Assembly (NCBI RefSeq): GCF_009689005.1
Contig: NZ_AP021879.1
Span: 2,046,001-2,110,000 of the forward strand
Origin: Desulfosarcina ovata subsp. ovata
Lineage (GTDB): Bacteria; Desulfobacterota; Desulfobacteria; Desulfobacterales; Desulfosarcinaceae
Reading direction: 5' to 3'
DNA: 64,000 bases
The translations under genes were made by a program, and so were the position numbers. The notes beneath the pieces were generated by a model, which saw only the letters and a program-made list of their open reading frames with translations, ran no database searches and was not told the DNA's origin. Shown piece by piece: positions 28,827 to 37,747 of this stretch; the first letter of the stretch is position 1; every line of letters starts with the position of its first letter.

Positions 28827-29786
28827 ATGGCTAAAGTACTTGTCATTGCAGACATTAAAAATGGAGCCCTGGGCAGCAGCACCACCGAACTTCTATCCAA
28901 AGCCAAAGCCATCGGCGCCGAAACCGCCGTGGTCGCCATCGGCAGTGGTATCGACGGCTTGATCCCCAATCTGGCAGGTGCCGGTTCCGACACCCAGTAC
29001 GTTGCCGACGATGACAGCCTGGCGATGTTCTCTGCCGGCCCGTTCGCCGCGTGCGTGGTCGACGCGGCCAACCAGTTCGGTGCCGACATGGTCTGGTTCG
29101 GATTTTCCGAAAGCGGCAAAGCCGCGGCACCTCGGGTAGCTGCGCAATTGGACGTTGCCTGTGCAACGGATATCACCGACGTAATCCTTGATGGCGATCA
29201 GATCGCAATCGTTCGCCCGGCCATCGCCAACAAGGTCATGCAGCGAGTAAAAATCAATACGGCCAAAATGGTAGCGGTTATCCGTGCCGGGGCGTTCGAA
29301 GCCACGGAAGGCATTACCGGCAGTGAAAATGTGGTCAAGCTGACCGCACCGGAAGCAGATCTGAAGGCCGTCATCAAGGAGATCCTGACGGATGCCAGTG
29401 GCGACATCGATCTGGCCGATGCCGACATCGTCGTATCCGTGGGTCGCGGCGCCAAAAACCAGGAGGGGGTAGACATGGTCAAGGGGCTTGCCGATGACCT
29501 GAAAGCCGGTTTCGGTTCATCCCGGGCAATGGTCGACGGCGGCTTCATGCCCCACAACAAACAGGTCGGCCAAACCGGCAAAATCGTGGCACCGACCCTT
29601 TATATGGCATTCGGTATCTCCGGCGCCATTCAGCACATTGCCGGCATGAGCGGCGCCAAAGTGATTCTGGCCGTCAACAAAGACCCCGAAGCGCCGATCT
29701 TCAACCTGGCCGATTACGGTATCGTCGGCGACCTTTTCGAAGTGGTTCCGATCCTTCGCGAAGAGATCAAAAAAGTCAGAGCATAG
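28827..29786 (+). CDS. etfA: Electron transfer flavoprotein alpha subunit
   Basis: This 319-residue ETF large subunit binds FAD in its C-terminal domain, visible as VVSVGRGAKNQEGVDMVKGL, GSSRAMVDGGFMPHNKQVGQ and ISGAIQHIAGMSGAKVILAV, with the closing ADYGIVGDLFEVVPIL. The N-terminal domain starts AKVLVIADIKNGAL. It is 69 bases behind etfB. In anaerobic aromatic degraders such ETFs link acyl-CoA dehydrogenases to the membrane. Confidence 0.95.
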   Translation: MAKVLVIADIKNGALGSSTTELLSKAKAIGAETAVVAIGSGIDGLIPNLAGAGSDTQYVADDDSLAMFSAGPFAACVVDAANQFGADMVWFGFSESGKAAAPRVAAQLDVACATDITDVILDGDQIAIVRPAIANKVMQRVKINTAKMVAVIRAGAFEATEGITGSENVVKLTAPEADLKAVIKEILTDASGDIDLADADIVVSVGRGAKNQEGVDMVKGLADDLKAGFGSSRAMVDGGFMPHNKQVGQTGKIVAPTLYMAFGISGAIQHIAGMSGAKVILAVNKDPEAPIFNLADYGIVGDLFEVVPILREEIKKVRA

Positions 29787-29793
29787 CCGAACC

Positions 29794-29830
29794 ATGCCTG
29801 TTCCCTCCCGCCCCTCGCGGGAACAGGCAT
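29794..29830 (+). other. Intercistronic hairpin between etfA and EMO gene
   Basis: A 12-bp perfect stem (29794-29805 with 29819-29830) and a 13-base loop lie 8 bases after the etfA stop. No T-run follows, so it is more likely an mRNA processing or stability element than a terminator; the EMO gene starts 43 bases later. Confidence 0.6.
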
Positions 29831-29873
29831 TCATTCAATCCACTATTTTCAGACGGTATTGCAAGAGGTAACC

Positions 29874-31979
29874 ATGAATCCCCTGTTGATGTCCCTTCTG
29901 ATCATTGTCGCACTAGCCGTTTTCACCCGTACGATGATCGGCAAGCTGAAATTGCTGGCCGCCCTCGAACCCGCCGACCGAACCAATCATCTGATCCAGC
30001 GGCTGAAAAGTCTTCTGGTGCTGGCGATCGGCCAAAAACGCCTGGTCGGCAGAGCCAAGGAACGAAGCTCGGGGATCATGCACGCGCTTATCTTCTGGGG
30101 GTTCTGCGTCCTTTTGATCCGCAGTATCACCCTGTATGGCGAAGGTTTTCAGGCAGGCTTTCATCTGCCCTTTTTGGGCGGTGACAACCTGATCACCTAC
30201 CTGTATATCGGGCTTAAGGACATCATGGAGGGCGTCGTCCTCCTGATGGCCATCTGGGCCATCTACCGCCGTGCGGTCGTCAAACCCGAACGGCTGCACA
30301 ACACGTTCGAGGCCTACCTGGTGCTTGTCATGATCGGCGTCCTGATGATCTCCGATCTGCTTTACGATGGTACCCGCTACAACCTGATTCATCTTTACAA
30401 TCAGGACAGCATCCACTTCTTGAGCCACGCGACCTACGGATCTGAATTTACCTGGTCCCCGGTGTCGATGGTTGCGGCCAACCTGGTCGCCGGATTGGGC
30501 GTGGATGCCACCATCGCCATTTCGATGATCATGTTCTGGGTTCACATCTGCACCCAGCTGACCTTTCTCAACATCCTGCCGACCGGCAAGCACTTTCACG
30601 TCATCACCGCCCTGCCCAATGTTTTCCTGAAAAGCCTGGGCTACCCCCATGAAAAAACCAAAGTCCTCGACCTGGAAGATGAATCGGCCTGGGAGGATGA
30701 GTCCCTGGGGGTTAATCACATCCATCAGCTCAACTGGAAACAGGGGCTGGACCTATACACCTGTACCGAATGCGGCCGCTGCAAGGAGGTCTGCCCGGCC
30801 TACATGACCGACAAGCCGCTCAGCCTGTTTGACTTCAATGAAAGCCTGAAACACGAGCTGTATGCCAATCAGGACAATCTCCTGAAGCGGTCCAAACTGG
30901 CTGCGGGTCTTGTCAATCTGACCGATGAAGACAAAATCGCGGAAATCAAGGCTGGGATGGCCGAACTGAACAGTGAGAAACAGCTCATCGGAGACGTGAT
31001 TGCCGAAGACACGCTATGGGCCTGTACCACCTGCCGGGCCTGCGAAGAGGTTTGCCCGGTGACCATCGAACATGTGCCGCGGATCATTGCCATGCGCCAG
31101 GGTCAGACCCTGATGGCCGAAGCTTACCCCAAAGAACTCAACGTGGCCCTGAAGGGGCTCGAGCGCAACGGCAATCCCTGGGGAATCGGATATGACAAGC
31201 GCGCCGAATGGGCCAAGGACCTGAACATCCCCACCATGGCCGACAGTCCGGATGTCGACTACCTGCTCTGGGTGGGCTGCGCCGGGTCCTTCGATGACCG
31301 TACGAAAAAGGTATCTGTCAGCCTGGCCAAAATCCTGCAGAAAGCCGGCATCAAGTTCGCCATCCTGGGTGTCGAAGAGAAATGCACCGGCGATTTCGCC
31401 CGCCGGGTCGGCAATGAGATGCTTTTCCAGATGATGGCCATGGAAAACATCGAGACCTTGAATGGCTACAATGTGAAGAAGATCATCGCCGCCTGCCCGC
31501 ACTGTCTCAACACATTGAAACACGACTACGCCTCCATGGGCGGTAATTATGAGGTGATCCATCACAGCGCGTTCATTCACGACCTCATCAAATCCGGGAA
31601 AATCCAGTTGAACCCCAATATGCAGGGGACGATAACCTATCACGATCCCTGCTACCTGGGCCGCTACAACGGAATCTACGATCAGCCGCGTGAGATTCTG
31701 CGGTCGGTCGGCGGGTCCGGTTTCAGTGAACTGGACCGCCACGGCAGTGAAAGTTTCTGCTGTGGTGCCGGCGGCGGCCGAATGTGGATGGAAGAAAACA
31801 TCGGCAAGCGCATCAACCTGGAACGCGCCGAGGAGATCGCCGCCAAGGGGGTTTCCAGCGTTGCGGTGGGATGCCCCTTCTGCCTGACCATGATTGAGGA
31901 CGGCATGAAAGAGCTGGAAAAGGAAGAATCGATCAAAACCCTTGACATTGCCGAGATCGTTGAAAAAAATATGGTATAG
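29874..31979 (+). CDS. Membrane-bound ETF:menaquinone oxidoreductase (EMO type, HdrD-like Fe-S protein)
   Basis: This 701-residue protein should pass electrons from reduced ETF to menaquinone. The N-terminal 240 residues hold about six membrane helices of the nitrate reductase gamma type, which bind haem b in relatives. Two [4Fe-4S] motifs follow (CTECGRCKEVCP and CTTCRACEEVCP, about residues 299 and 383), then two CCG-type domains (LGVEEKCTGDFARRVG, ending with SFCCGAGGGRMWM). The ATG at 29874 has AGAGG upstream. Its place behind etfBA is the usual arrangement. The function follows characterised EMO proteins of syntrophic fatty-acid oxidisers. Confidence 0.88.
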   Translation: MNPLLMSLLIIVALAVFTRTMIGKLKLLAALEPADRTNHLIQRLKSLLVLAIGQKRLVGRAKERSSGIMHALIFWGFCVLLIRSITLYGEGFQAGFHLPFLGGDNLITYLYIGLKDIMEGVVLLMAIWAIYRRAVVKPERLHNTFEAYLVLVMIGVLMISDLLYDGTRYNLIHLYNQDSIHFLSHATYGSEFTWSPVSMVAANLVAGLGVDATIAISMIMFWVHICTQLTFLNILPTGKHFHVITALPNVFLKSLGYPHEKTKVLDLEDESAWEDESLGVNHIHQLNWKQGLDLYTCTECGRCKEVCPAYMTDKPLSLFDFNESLKHELYANQDNLLKRSKLAAGLVNLTDEDKIAEIKAGMAELNSEKQLIGDVIAEDTLWACTTCRACEEVCPVTIEHVPRIIAMRQGQTLMAEAYPKELNVALKGLERNGNPWGIGYDKRAEWAKDLNIPTMADSPDVDYLLWVGCAGSFDDRTKKVSVSLAKILQKAGIKFAILGVEEKCTGDFARRVGNEMLFQMMAMENIETLNGYNVKKIIAACPHCLNTLKHDYASMGGNYEVIHHSAFIHDLIKSGKIQLNPNMQGTITYHDPCYLGRYNGIYDQPREILRSVGGSGFSELDRHGSESFCCGAGGGRMWMEENIGKRINLERAEEIAAKGVSSVAVGCPFCLTMIEDGMKELEKEESIKTLDIAEIVEKNMV

Positions 31980-32019
31980 CACCATTATAGATTGGTGATA
32001 CTGTAAAATTCACAATTCA

Positions 32020-32061
32020 GACGGCTTTGCAGAAACGTTGGGTTTCTTCTGCAAAGCCGTC
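32020..32061 (+). terminator. Hairpin at end of etfBA-EMO operon
   Basis: A 15-bp perfect stem (32020-32034 with 32047-32061) and a 12-base loop lie 41 bases after the EMO stop codon. Only a weak T-rich stretch follows, so termination is likely but not certain. Confidence 0.65.
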
Positions 32062-32141
32062 AAGTTTATCTGCGGCTTACAAATCCGTTTTTGGGTGGAT
32101 TCGTCAAACTTAATGATATTGCATTCAAAGGAGGCACAACA

Positions 32142-32618
32142 GTGGCTGTTATCTTTTCTGCGCGGGAAATCGCCGAAGCGGCGGTTGAAAAAGAGAGAAG
32201 ACGGAAAAGCTTTTACGCAACCGTATGTGAATTGAGCACAAATGAAAAAATGAAAGACCTGTTTCAGTTCCTGACCGAGGAAGAAGACCGCCACGTGACT
32301 GCCTTTTCTGAAATCAGGGACAAATTGCCCGAGGAAATCCGATCGGATGAATACAATGACGACATGGAAGCGTACATGGATTCGGTGGTCGATGACCGGC
32401 TCTATGCCAACATCGATTCAAAAGAGTTCGTCCAACAGGCCATCACGGCGAAAAATGTGTTTCAGCTGGCCATCGGTTTTGAAAAGGACGCCATCCTCTA
32501 CTTCAGGGAATTTTTGCCGTATTTGACTGAAACGGACGGCAAAACGGTTCTTGAACTGATCGAACAGGAAAAAGGTCACATCCGAATGCTCGCCGACATG
32601 GAAAAAAAGATGGCCTAA
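32142..32618 (+). CDS. Ferritin-like (rubrerythrin-type) protein
   Basis: The 158-residue four-helix protein has paired iron-binding motifs of the rubrerythrin type. These are EKERRRKSFY and EEEDRHVTAF in the first half, and FEKDAILYFREF and EQEKGHIRML in the second. It lacks the rubredoxin-like cysteine domain. Such proteins handle peroxide or iron in anaerobes. The GTG at 32142 with AAAGGAGG upstream is chosen over a further upstream frame that would overlap the hairpin leader. It has its own terminator. Confidence 0.85.
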   Translation: MAVIFSAREIAEAAVEKERRRKSFYATVCELSTNEKMKDLFQFLTEEEDRHVTAFSEIRDKLPEEIRSDEYNDDMEAYMDSVVDDRLYANIDSKEFVQQAITAKNVFQLAIGFEKDAILYFREFLPYLTETDGKTVLELIEQEKGHIRMLADMEKKMA

Positions 32619-32626
32619 TTGAGATA

Positions 32627-32674
32627 AAAAGGTAACAGGAACAAATTTTTGTCATCTTCCGCCTGTTACCTTTT
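32627..32674 (+). terminator. Terminator of the ferritin-like gene
   Basis: A 13-bp stem (AAAAGGTAACAGG at 32627-32639 with CCTGTTACCTTTT at 32662-32674) starts eight bases after the stop codon and ends in TTTT. It may work in both directions because of the A-run at the left. From 32675 to 33023 I recognise no gene. Confidence 0.8.
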
Positions 32675-33023
32675 CACATGCTGCCGGGCTTCCCAACAAA
32701 TAGCGCAATCAACCAGGAAAACGGCCCGCAGCAAGTCGCTTTCCTTCTCCCCGTAGAAAAAATGGCATGCGCAGTGATTGCCGTCCGGCAGCGCTGTGAT
32801 GTTTCATTGTATGCACTCGCCGTCAATATCCGCCGTTAAATCGTTGTCGCGTACCGGGACAGGCTTTGGCACCGGCCCATTCAGAAAAGGCCCTTCATAA
32901 TTGTAACGTGTTGTATTTTTAATAATATTACTTCTCTTTTAATCAGTATCGACCAGACATCATCCCCGCTTCGCGCCCCTTTCTTGAGTGAGCCTTTTTT
33001 GCTTCGTGAATCCGCTTTTTTTC

Positions 33024-33071
33024 TTGACAAAGGAAATCCACTTGGGTATTTATAGAGAACCTCGGTTCTCT
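33024..33071 (+). promoter_or_regulatory. Promoter and palindromic IclR-type operator of the iclR-bam operon
   Basis: TTGACA (33024-33029) and TATTTA (33047-33052) are 17 bases apart. The palindrome AGAGAACCTCGGTTCTCT (33054-33071) has two 8-base arms and a 2-base centre and covers the expected start point. The related site upstream of etfB has the same distance to its -35 box. The first gene downstream, 80 bases further, encodes an IclR regulator, so autoregulation plus co-control of etfBA is the simplest reading. Confidence 0.78.
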
Positions 33072-33151
33072 CAGGAGATAGAGACAAGTTAATTAAAGGT
33101 TTCCATTGGCATAAATCAAACTTCACGATTCAACCAACGAGCAACCAGACG

Positions 33152-33925
33152 ATGCATTACAAAAGGGTCCCTGCCATAGACAAATGTTTCTCCATCTTAT
33201 ATTTGATGGCGGAAGACAAAAGGCCCTTTGGATTTAATGAAATCGTAAAAAAACTTACTTTGAACAAAAGTACGGTTTTTAATATTCTTCACACACTCGA
33301 CGATCTTGGCATTCTGGAAAAAGGTCAGGACGGACTGTTCAGATTGGGACCTCGACTTTTCGTTCTTGGCAGTGCCGCCGCCGGCGGGGCCGAACTGATC
33401 AAAACGGTCCATCCCTACCTCGAAGCCATTAACAGTCAGTTCAAATTCTCAACGTTCCTGGGTATCCTCGCCAATGAGGAAGTCATTATCGTCGACAAAG
33501 CCGATCGTGCGCACCTGGTAAAAATATCGTCCGAGATCGGAATGCGCAGGCCTGTTTTCGCCGGTGTTTCCGGAAAGGCCCTGCTTGCGCAGCTTCCCGT
33601 GAAAAAGATTGAAAAAATCATAGAAAACATTACGCCTGTCCAATATACGCCCAGAACCATTACCGACAAAATCGCCTTCAGGGATGAGATTCTTAAGGTC
33701 AAGCAAGACGGCATCGCCTATGACATGGAAGAATATATAGAAGGAATGATTGCCGTGGCGGTTCCGTTGCAAGCATACCGGGAAGATCTGCAGGCGGTCA
33801 TATGGACGGTCGGACTGAAACACGATTTTACAAAACCTGTGATGGCGGAAATCTCAAGTGCCCTGTCCGCCGTCGCCGATGAGATCAATTCCCGTTTTTC
33901 ACTGATCGCGGGGCATTTCGAATAG
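33152..33925 (+). CDS. IclR family transcription regulator (first copy)
   Basis: The 257-residue regulator has an N-terminal winged HTH (AIDKCFSILYLMAEDKRPFG, LTLNKSTVFNILHTLDDLGI) and a C-terminal IclR effector domain (SGKALLAQLPVKKIEKIIEN, YDMEEYIEGMIAVAVPLQAY). It lies 68 bases upstream of bamB and likely heads that operon. In aromatic degradation, IclR proteins commonly sense pathway intermediates; a CoA thioester or free acid is plausible but not shown. It is closely similar by eye to the IclR encoded at 55492-56247. Confidence 0.9.
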   Translation: MHYKRVPAIDKCFSILYLMAEDKRPFGFNEIVKKLTLNKSTVFNILHTLDDLGILEKGQDGLFRLGPRLFVLGSAAAGGAELIKTVHPYLEAINSQFKFSTFLGILANEEVIIVDKADRAHLVKISSEIGMRRPVFAGVSGKALLAQLPVKKIEKIIENITPVQYTPRTITDKIAFRDEILKVKQDGIAYDMEEYIEGMIAVAVPLQAYREDLQAVIWTVGLKHDFTKPVMAEISSALSAVADEINSRFSLIAGHFE

Positions 33926-33993
33926 GCTGAATGAAACGTTAAAATAGGATTGCAACCTTAATTGGACGTTTTTCAAATTGAAGGGGTTAAATC

Positions 33994-35952
33994 ATGAGGT
34001 ACGCAGCAACAGGGGTTAACTTAGAAATCGATCTAACACGAGGAAGCATTGAAAAGGTGGAAACCGACCCTAAAACAACTGAACTCTTTTTTGGAGGACA
34101 GGGAGCGGCTGCCAAGATATTGTTTGAGCGGGTTCCGCCCGACACCGACCCCTTTTCGCCGGATAATCTTTTGATATTCAGTGCCGGGCTTCTCCACGCC
34201 ACGCCTGTACCGGGCGCCAACCGAGTTGCCGTCAATACCTTCTCCCCCCAAACGAACCTGATGTCGCACTCGTTGATGGGCGGATTTTTTGGCCCTGAGA
34301 TGAAACATGCCGGCTATGACCAGATTATTATCCGAGGTAAGGCATCAGACCTCGTCTACCTTTACATCCATAACGATACGGTCGAACTCAGAGACGCCAC
34401 CCATCTGCGAGGCCGAGGCACCACCGAAACCGGTGACATCCTTAAAGAAGAGTTGAAAGACGACAAGCTTCAGGTGGCCGCCATCGGTCTTGCCGGTGAA
34501 AATCGCGTCTACACCGCATCCATCGACCATGGCCACTCCAGTGCGGCGCGTGGGGTTGGTGTGATCATGGGTGACAAACGGCTGAAAGCCATTGCCGTTC
34601 GCGGAACCAAAGATGTCAACATTGCCAAGCCGGCCGAGTTGTTCGATATATGCATGAAAATGCACAAGCGGATCTCCGAAGGCGACGGTTGCGGCGACTG
34701 GATGGCCTATGACGAGGACGACAGTTTTCACCATAACCATTTTTCCTGGGGCAATGCGCGCGTCAGGCGGATCGATTTTTGGAGCGATGAACTCCAAGAG
34801 CGCTGGACGAAAATCAAATACGACAACATGGACCGCCAGACCAGCTGCTACAACTGCCCCAAGAATTGTCGCAACGTGATCAATTGGCCCGGTCGCCGGA
34901 GATTCGGTTACAAATGCTATGGCAAGGACACCTACCATATGGCGGCCTTCAAAGAGTTGGATTTCAGCTATGATATCCTTGGCGTCGCCCAAGAGTATGG
35001 TCTCGATTCCTACTCGACGCCCCAGGTCATCGCCTTTGCCATAGAGCTTTACGAAGCCGGAATCTTGACAGACAAAGATATGCCGGGGCTGCCCGAAGAC
35101 AGCGGTGACCGGTTCTGGTATATCATGGAAAAAATCGTCCGCCGCGAAGGAATTGGCGATATCCTCGCCGACGGCGTCTCCCTGGCAGCAAAGCGTATCG
35201 GCAACGGCGCTGAACAATACGATCACAATACGGTAAAACGGTTCGAACAGTTGCCCATCAAACTTGGCAAGATCAATCCCGCCTACTTCCTGATGATTGC
35301 CACGGGTGAAAAGATGAGCATCACCCAGATCGAGGGTTCCTTCCCCCAAGACCCGATTCGCGACCCGGAAAAGCGTAAAGAATTCTGCGACAAATGGGAG
35401 GCGGTACCGGAACAGAAATTCATTGACTATTTCATGAACTGGGAAAAACGGGACAAGATGTCGTCCCAGGCCTTCTGTGACATCGTCGACTGGAATGAAG
35501 CCATGCATTATATCGATGACTCCATCGGTCTTTGCGGGTTCGTCTCCTCTTTCAGGGGCCAGTTTGGTGGCGGCGTTGCCTATCACATGAACAATATTCC
35601 AGATTTTATCTCTTTTGCGACAGGCATGGAGATGAACAAAGAGAAACTCTGGGAAACCTTCAGGCGAATCCGGACCCTGGTTCGCGCAGTCAATGTGAGA
35701 CGAGGTCTACGGAGAAAAGATGAACGTCCACCCGAAGATCACTGGGCGGTCAGAGATGAGGAAATGGAGCAGAACCTGCTCAGTGAATATTACCATTTCA
35801 AAGGGTGGAATGACCAGGGTGTACCCACCCAGGAGACATTGAAGAGCTTGGGTCTGGATTTCGTAAGTGAAGATCTGGTCGAACGTGGCATCCTTGATGA
35901 AAATGGAAACACGCCTACCGAAGACGAACCGGCCGTAGCCGTAGCCGAATAG
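33994..35952 (+). CDS. bamB: Class II benzoyl-CoA reductase catalytic subunit BamB (tungsten AOR family)
   Basis: This 652-residue protein is the active-site subunit that reduces benzoyl-CoA to cyclohexa-1,5-diene-1-carboxyl-CoA without ATP. It is an aldehyde:ferredoxin-oxidoreductase relative binding tungsten-bis-pyranopterin and one [4Fe-4S] cluster. The start MRYAATGVNLEIDLTRGSIE is typical. The cluster cysteines are C285, C288 and C292 in TSCYNCPKNC, with a fourth likely in IGLCGF near residue 513. The gene is followed at once by bamC. A second homologue is at 46536. Confidence 0.94.
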   Translation: MRYAATGVNLEIDLTRGSIEKVETDPKTTELFFGGQGAAAKILFERVPPDTDPFSPDNLLIFSAGLLHATPVPGANRVAVNTFSPQTNLMSHSLMGGFFGPEMKHAGYDQIIIRGKASDLVYLYIHNDTVELRDATHLRGRGTTETGDILKEELKDDKLQVAAIGLAGENRVYTASIDHGHSSAARGVGVIMGDKRLKAIAVRGTKDVNIAKPAELFDICMKMHKRISEGDGCGDWMAYDEDDSFHHNHFSWGNARVRRIDFWSDELQERWTKIKYDNMDRQTSCYNCPKNCRNVINWPGRRRFGYKCYGKDTYHMAAFKELDFSYDILGVAQEYGLDSYSTPQVIAFAIELYEAGILTDKDMPGLPEDSGDRFWYIMEKIVRREGIGDILADGVSLAAKRIGNGAEQYDHNTVKRFEQLPIKLGKINPAYFLMIATGEKMSITQIEGSFPQDPIRDPEKRKEFCDKWEAVPEQKFIDYFMNWEKRDKMSSQAFCDIVDWNEAMHYIDDSIGLCGFVSSFRGQFGGGVAYHMNNIPDFISFATGMEMNKEKLWETFRRIRTLVRAVNVRRGLRRKDERPPEDHWAVRDEEMEQNLLSEYYHFKGWNDQGVPTQETLKSLGLDFVSEDLVERGILDENGNTPTEDEPAVAVAE

Positions 35953-35978
35953 ATTTGATTCAAAGGGGGGTCGTAACC

Positions 35979-36524
35979 GTGACTGGTGGGAAAAAAACAA
36001 AAATTATAAAAGAGATCATCGTCAACGTCGATAAATGCACGGGCTGCCGTTCATGTGAGATGGCCTGCTCTGCGTTTCACTCCGTACCCAAATACAGCAG
36101 CCTCAATCCAGCCCGGGCACGCATCCGTGTCTTCATGGATGAGACCAAAGACCTGTATGTTCCGATTCGGGCCGGTGACTACACCCAGGCGGAATGCAAC
36201 GGAAGAAACCGGTACACCATTGCAGGCAAGGAGTACTCCCAGTGTACCTTTTGTCCGGCATCCTGCCCTTCCAGAGATTATTTCAAAGAACCCGACTCCG
36301 GCCTGCCGCTGAAATGCGACATGTGCGAAAGCGTACCGCCGCTTGAAGAACCCATGTGCGTCCAGGCATGCAAGTTCGATGCGCTGACGTATATGGAGCG
36401 GGAAGAGGTCATCCCCGAGGAAGAAATCCAGCGGGGGGAGATGGAAGCCGGTATCGCTTCGCTGATTCATAAATACGGAGCCAAATCGGTAAGAGATGCC
36501 GTTGCCAGAGCAACCAAGCGCTAA
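35979..36524 (+). CDS. bamC: BamC, Fe-S electron transfer subunit
   Basis: This 181-residue ferredoxin-like protein forms the BamBC core and brings electrons to the tungsten subunit. Cysteine motifs are CTGCRSCEMACSAFHS (about residue 20), CTFCPASCPS, LKCDMCESV and MCVQACKFDAL, enough for three [4Fe-4S] clusters as in HybA-like proteins. The GTG at 35979 with AAGGGGGG upstream is chosen; it matches the start of the second copy. It sits 26 bases behind bamB. Confidence 0.92.
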   Translation: MTGGKKTKIIKEIIVNVDKCTGCRSCEMACSAFHSVPKYSSLNPARARIRVFMDETKDLYVPIRAGDYTQAECNGRNRYTIAGKEYSQCTFCPASCPSRDYFKEPDSGLPLKCDMCESVPPLEEPMCVQACKFDALTYMEREEVIPEEEIQRGEMEAGIASLIHKYGAKSVRDAVARATKR

Positions 36525-36557
36525 AACATTAAGCCGAAAGAAGAGGCGGATACGATC

Positions 36558-37718
36558 GTGGAAACATTAGCCCCCTTCAAAGAAGTAATCGAAGAGATCA
36601 AAGAGGCAGGTGGAGAGGTTTTCAAGCTGTGTTTTCAATGCGGCAAGTGCGATACGGTCTGCCCGTGGAACCGGGTGAGAGAGTTCAGCATGCGCAAGCT
36701 GATCCGGCAGGCCACCTTCGGGCTGACGGAGATCGATGGCGAGGACATCTGGCGCTGCACCACCTGCGGGCGCTGCCCGGAGTACTGTCCCCGGGGGGTC
36801 AAGCAGATCGAGCTGGGCGTTTCCCTGCGGCGTATCGCCACGGCCTATGAGGTGTTTCCCGCGTCGGTGAAGTCGGCCCGCACGGCACGCGCCAGCCTGA
36901 TTTCCGAAGGCAACCCCTTGCAGTTCGACCGCAAGAAACGCGCCGACTGGGTCAGCGCCAATGACGTCGCTGTCAAGCCCTTCGAAGAAGGCATGGAGAT
37001 GCTTTATTTCGTGGGCTGTTATTTAAGCTTTGATCCGCGTATGAAAAAGGTCGCCGTGGCCACGGCCAGCATTCTCAACAAGGCCGGCATCGATTTCGGC
37101 ATCTTGGGCGAGAAAGAGAACTGCTGCGGCGAAAGCATCCGCAAGACCGGCAGCGAGAACGTGTTCAAGGACCTGGCCAGAGAGAACATCAAAACCTTCG
37201 TGGATCATGGGGTCAAGCGCATCCTGGTCTCCTCCCCGCACTGCTACCACACCCTGAAGAACGAATATCCCGAGTTCATGGCCAATTTCGAGGTGGTGCA
37301 CATCACCCAGTACCTGCTCGAGCTGATCGAGAGCGGCCGGCTGGAGATCACGGGCAGCTATGAAAAAACGGTGGCCTACCACGATCCCTGCTACATGGGC
37401 CGGCACAACGGGATTTACGACGAGCCGCGCGAGGTGTTGCGGCGCATCCCCGGCCTGAAGCTGGTGGAGCTGGCCGACAACCGCGTGGACAGCCTGTGCT
37501 GCGGCGGCGGGGGCGGCCGGATCTGGATGGATACGCCCAAGGAAGAGCGTTTTTCCGACATCCGGTTGCAGCAGGCCATGGACGTTCAGGCCCAGGAGCT
37601 GGCCACGGCCTGCCCTTACTGCATCACCAACTTTGAGGAGAGCCGCCTGAACATGGAACTCGAAGACGCCCTGGAGATCAAGGATATCACGGAAATCGTT
37701 TTGGCCGCGCTATCGTAA
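36558..37718 (+). CDS. bamD: BamD, HdrD/HdrBC-like Fe-S subunit
   Basis: The 386-residue protein carries two N-terminal [4Fe-4S] motifs (CFQCGKCDTVCPW and CTTCGRCPEYCPRG, about residues 24-80) and two CCG domains (CYLSFDPRMKK to EKENCCGESIRKTG, and CYMGRHNGIYDEPRE to CCGGGGGRIWM). CCG domains bind unusual iron-sulphur clusters in heterodisulphide reductases. In the Bam complex it links the BamE-I electron-bifurcating module to BamBC. GC content is slightly higher than its neighbours. The second bam cluster has no equivalent and instead ends in separate hdrC and hdrB. Confidence 0.92.
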   Translation: METLAPFKEVIEEIKEAGGEVFKLCFQCGKCDTVCPWNRVREFSMRKLIRQATFGLTEIDGEDIWRCTTCGRCPEYCPRGVKQIELGVSLRRIATAYEVFPASVKSARTARASLISEGNPLQFDRKKRADWVSANDVAVKPFEEGMEMLYFVGCYLSFDPRMKKVAVATASILNKAGIDFGILGEKENCCGESIRKTGSENVFKDLARENIKTFVDHGVKRILVSSPHCYHTLKNEYPEFMANFEVVHITQYLLELIESGRLEITGSYEKTVAYHDPCYMGRHNGIYDEPREVLRRIPGLKLVELADNRVDSLCCGGGGGRIWMDTPKEERFSDIRLQQAMDVQAQELATACPYCITNFEESRLNMELEDALEIKDITEIVLAALS

Positions 37719-37747
37719 ACCGGGAAAACCTGACAAGGACGGAAAAA

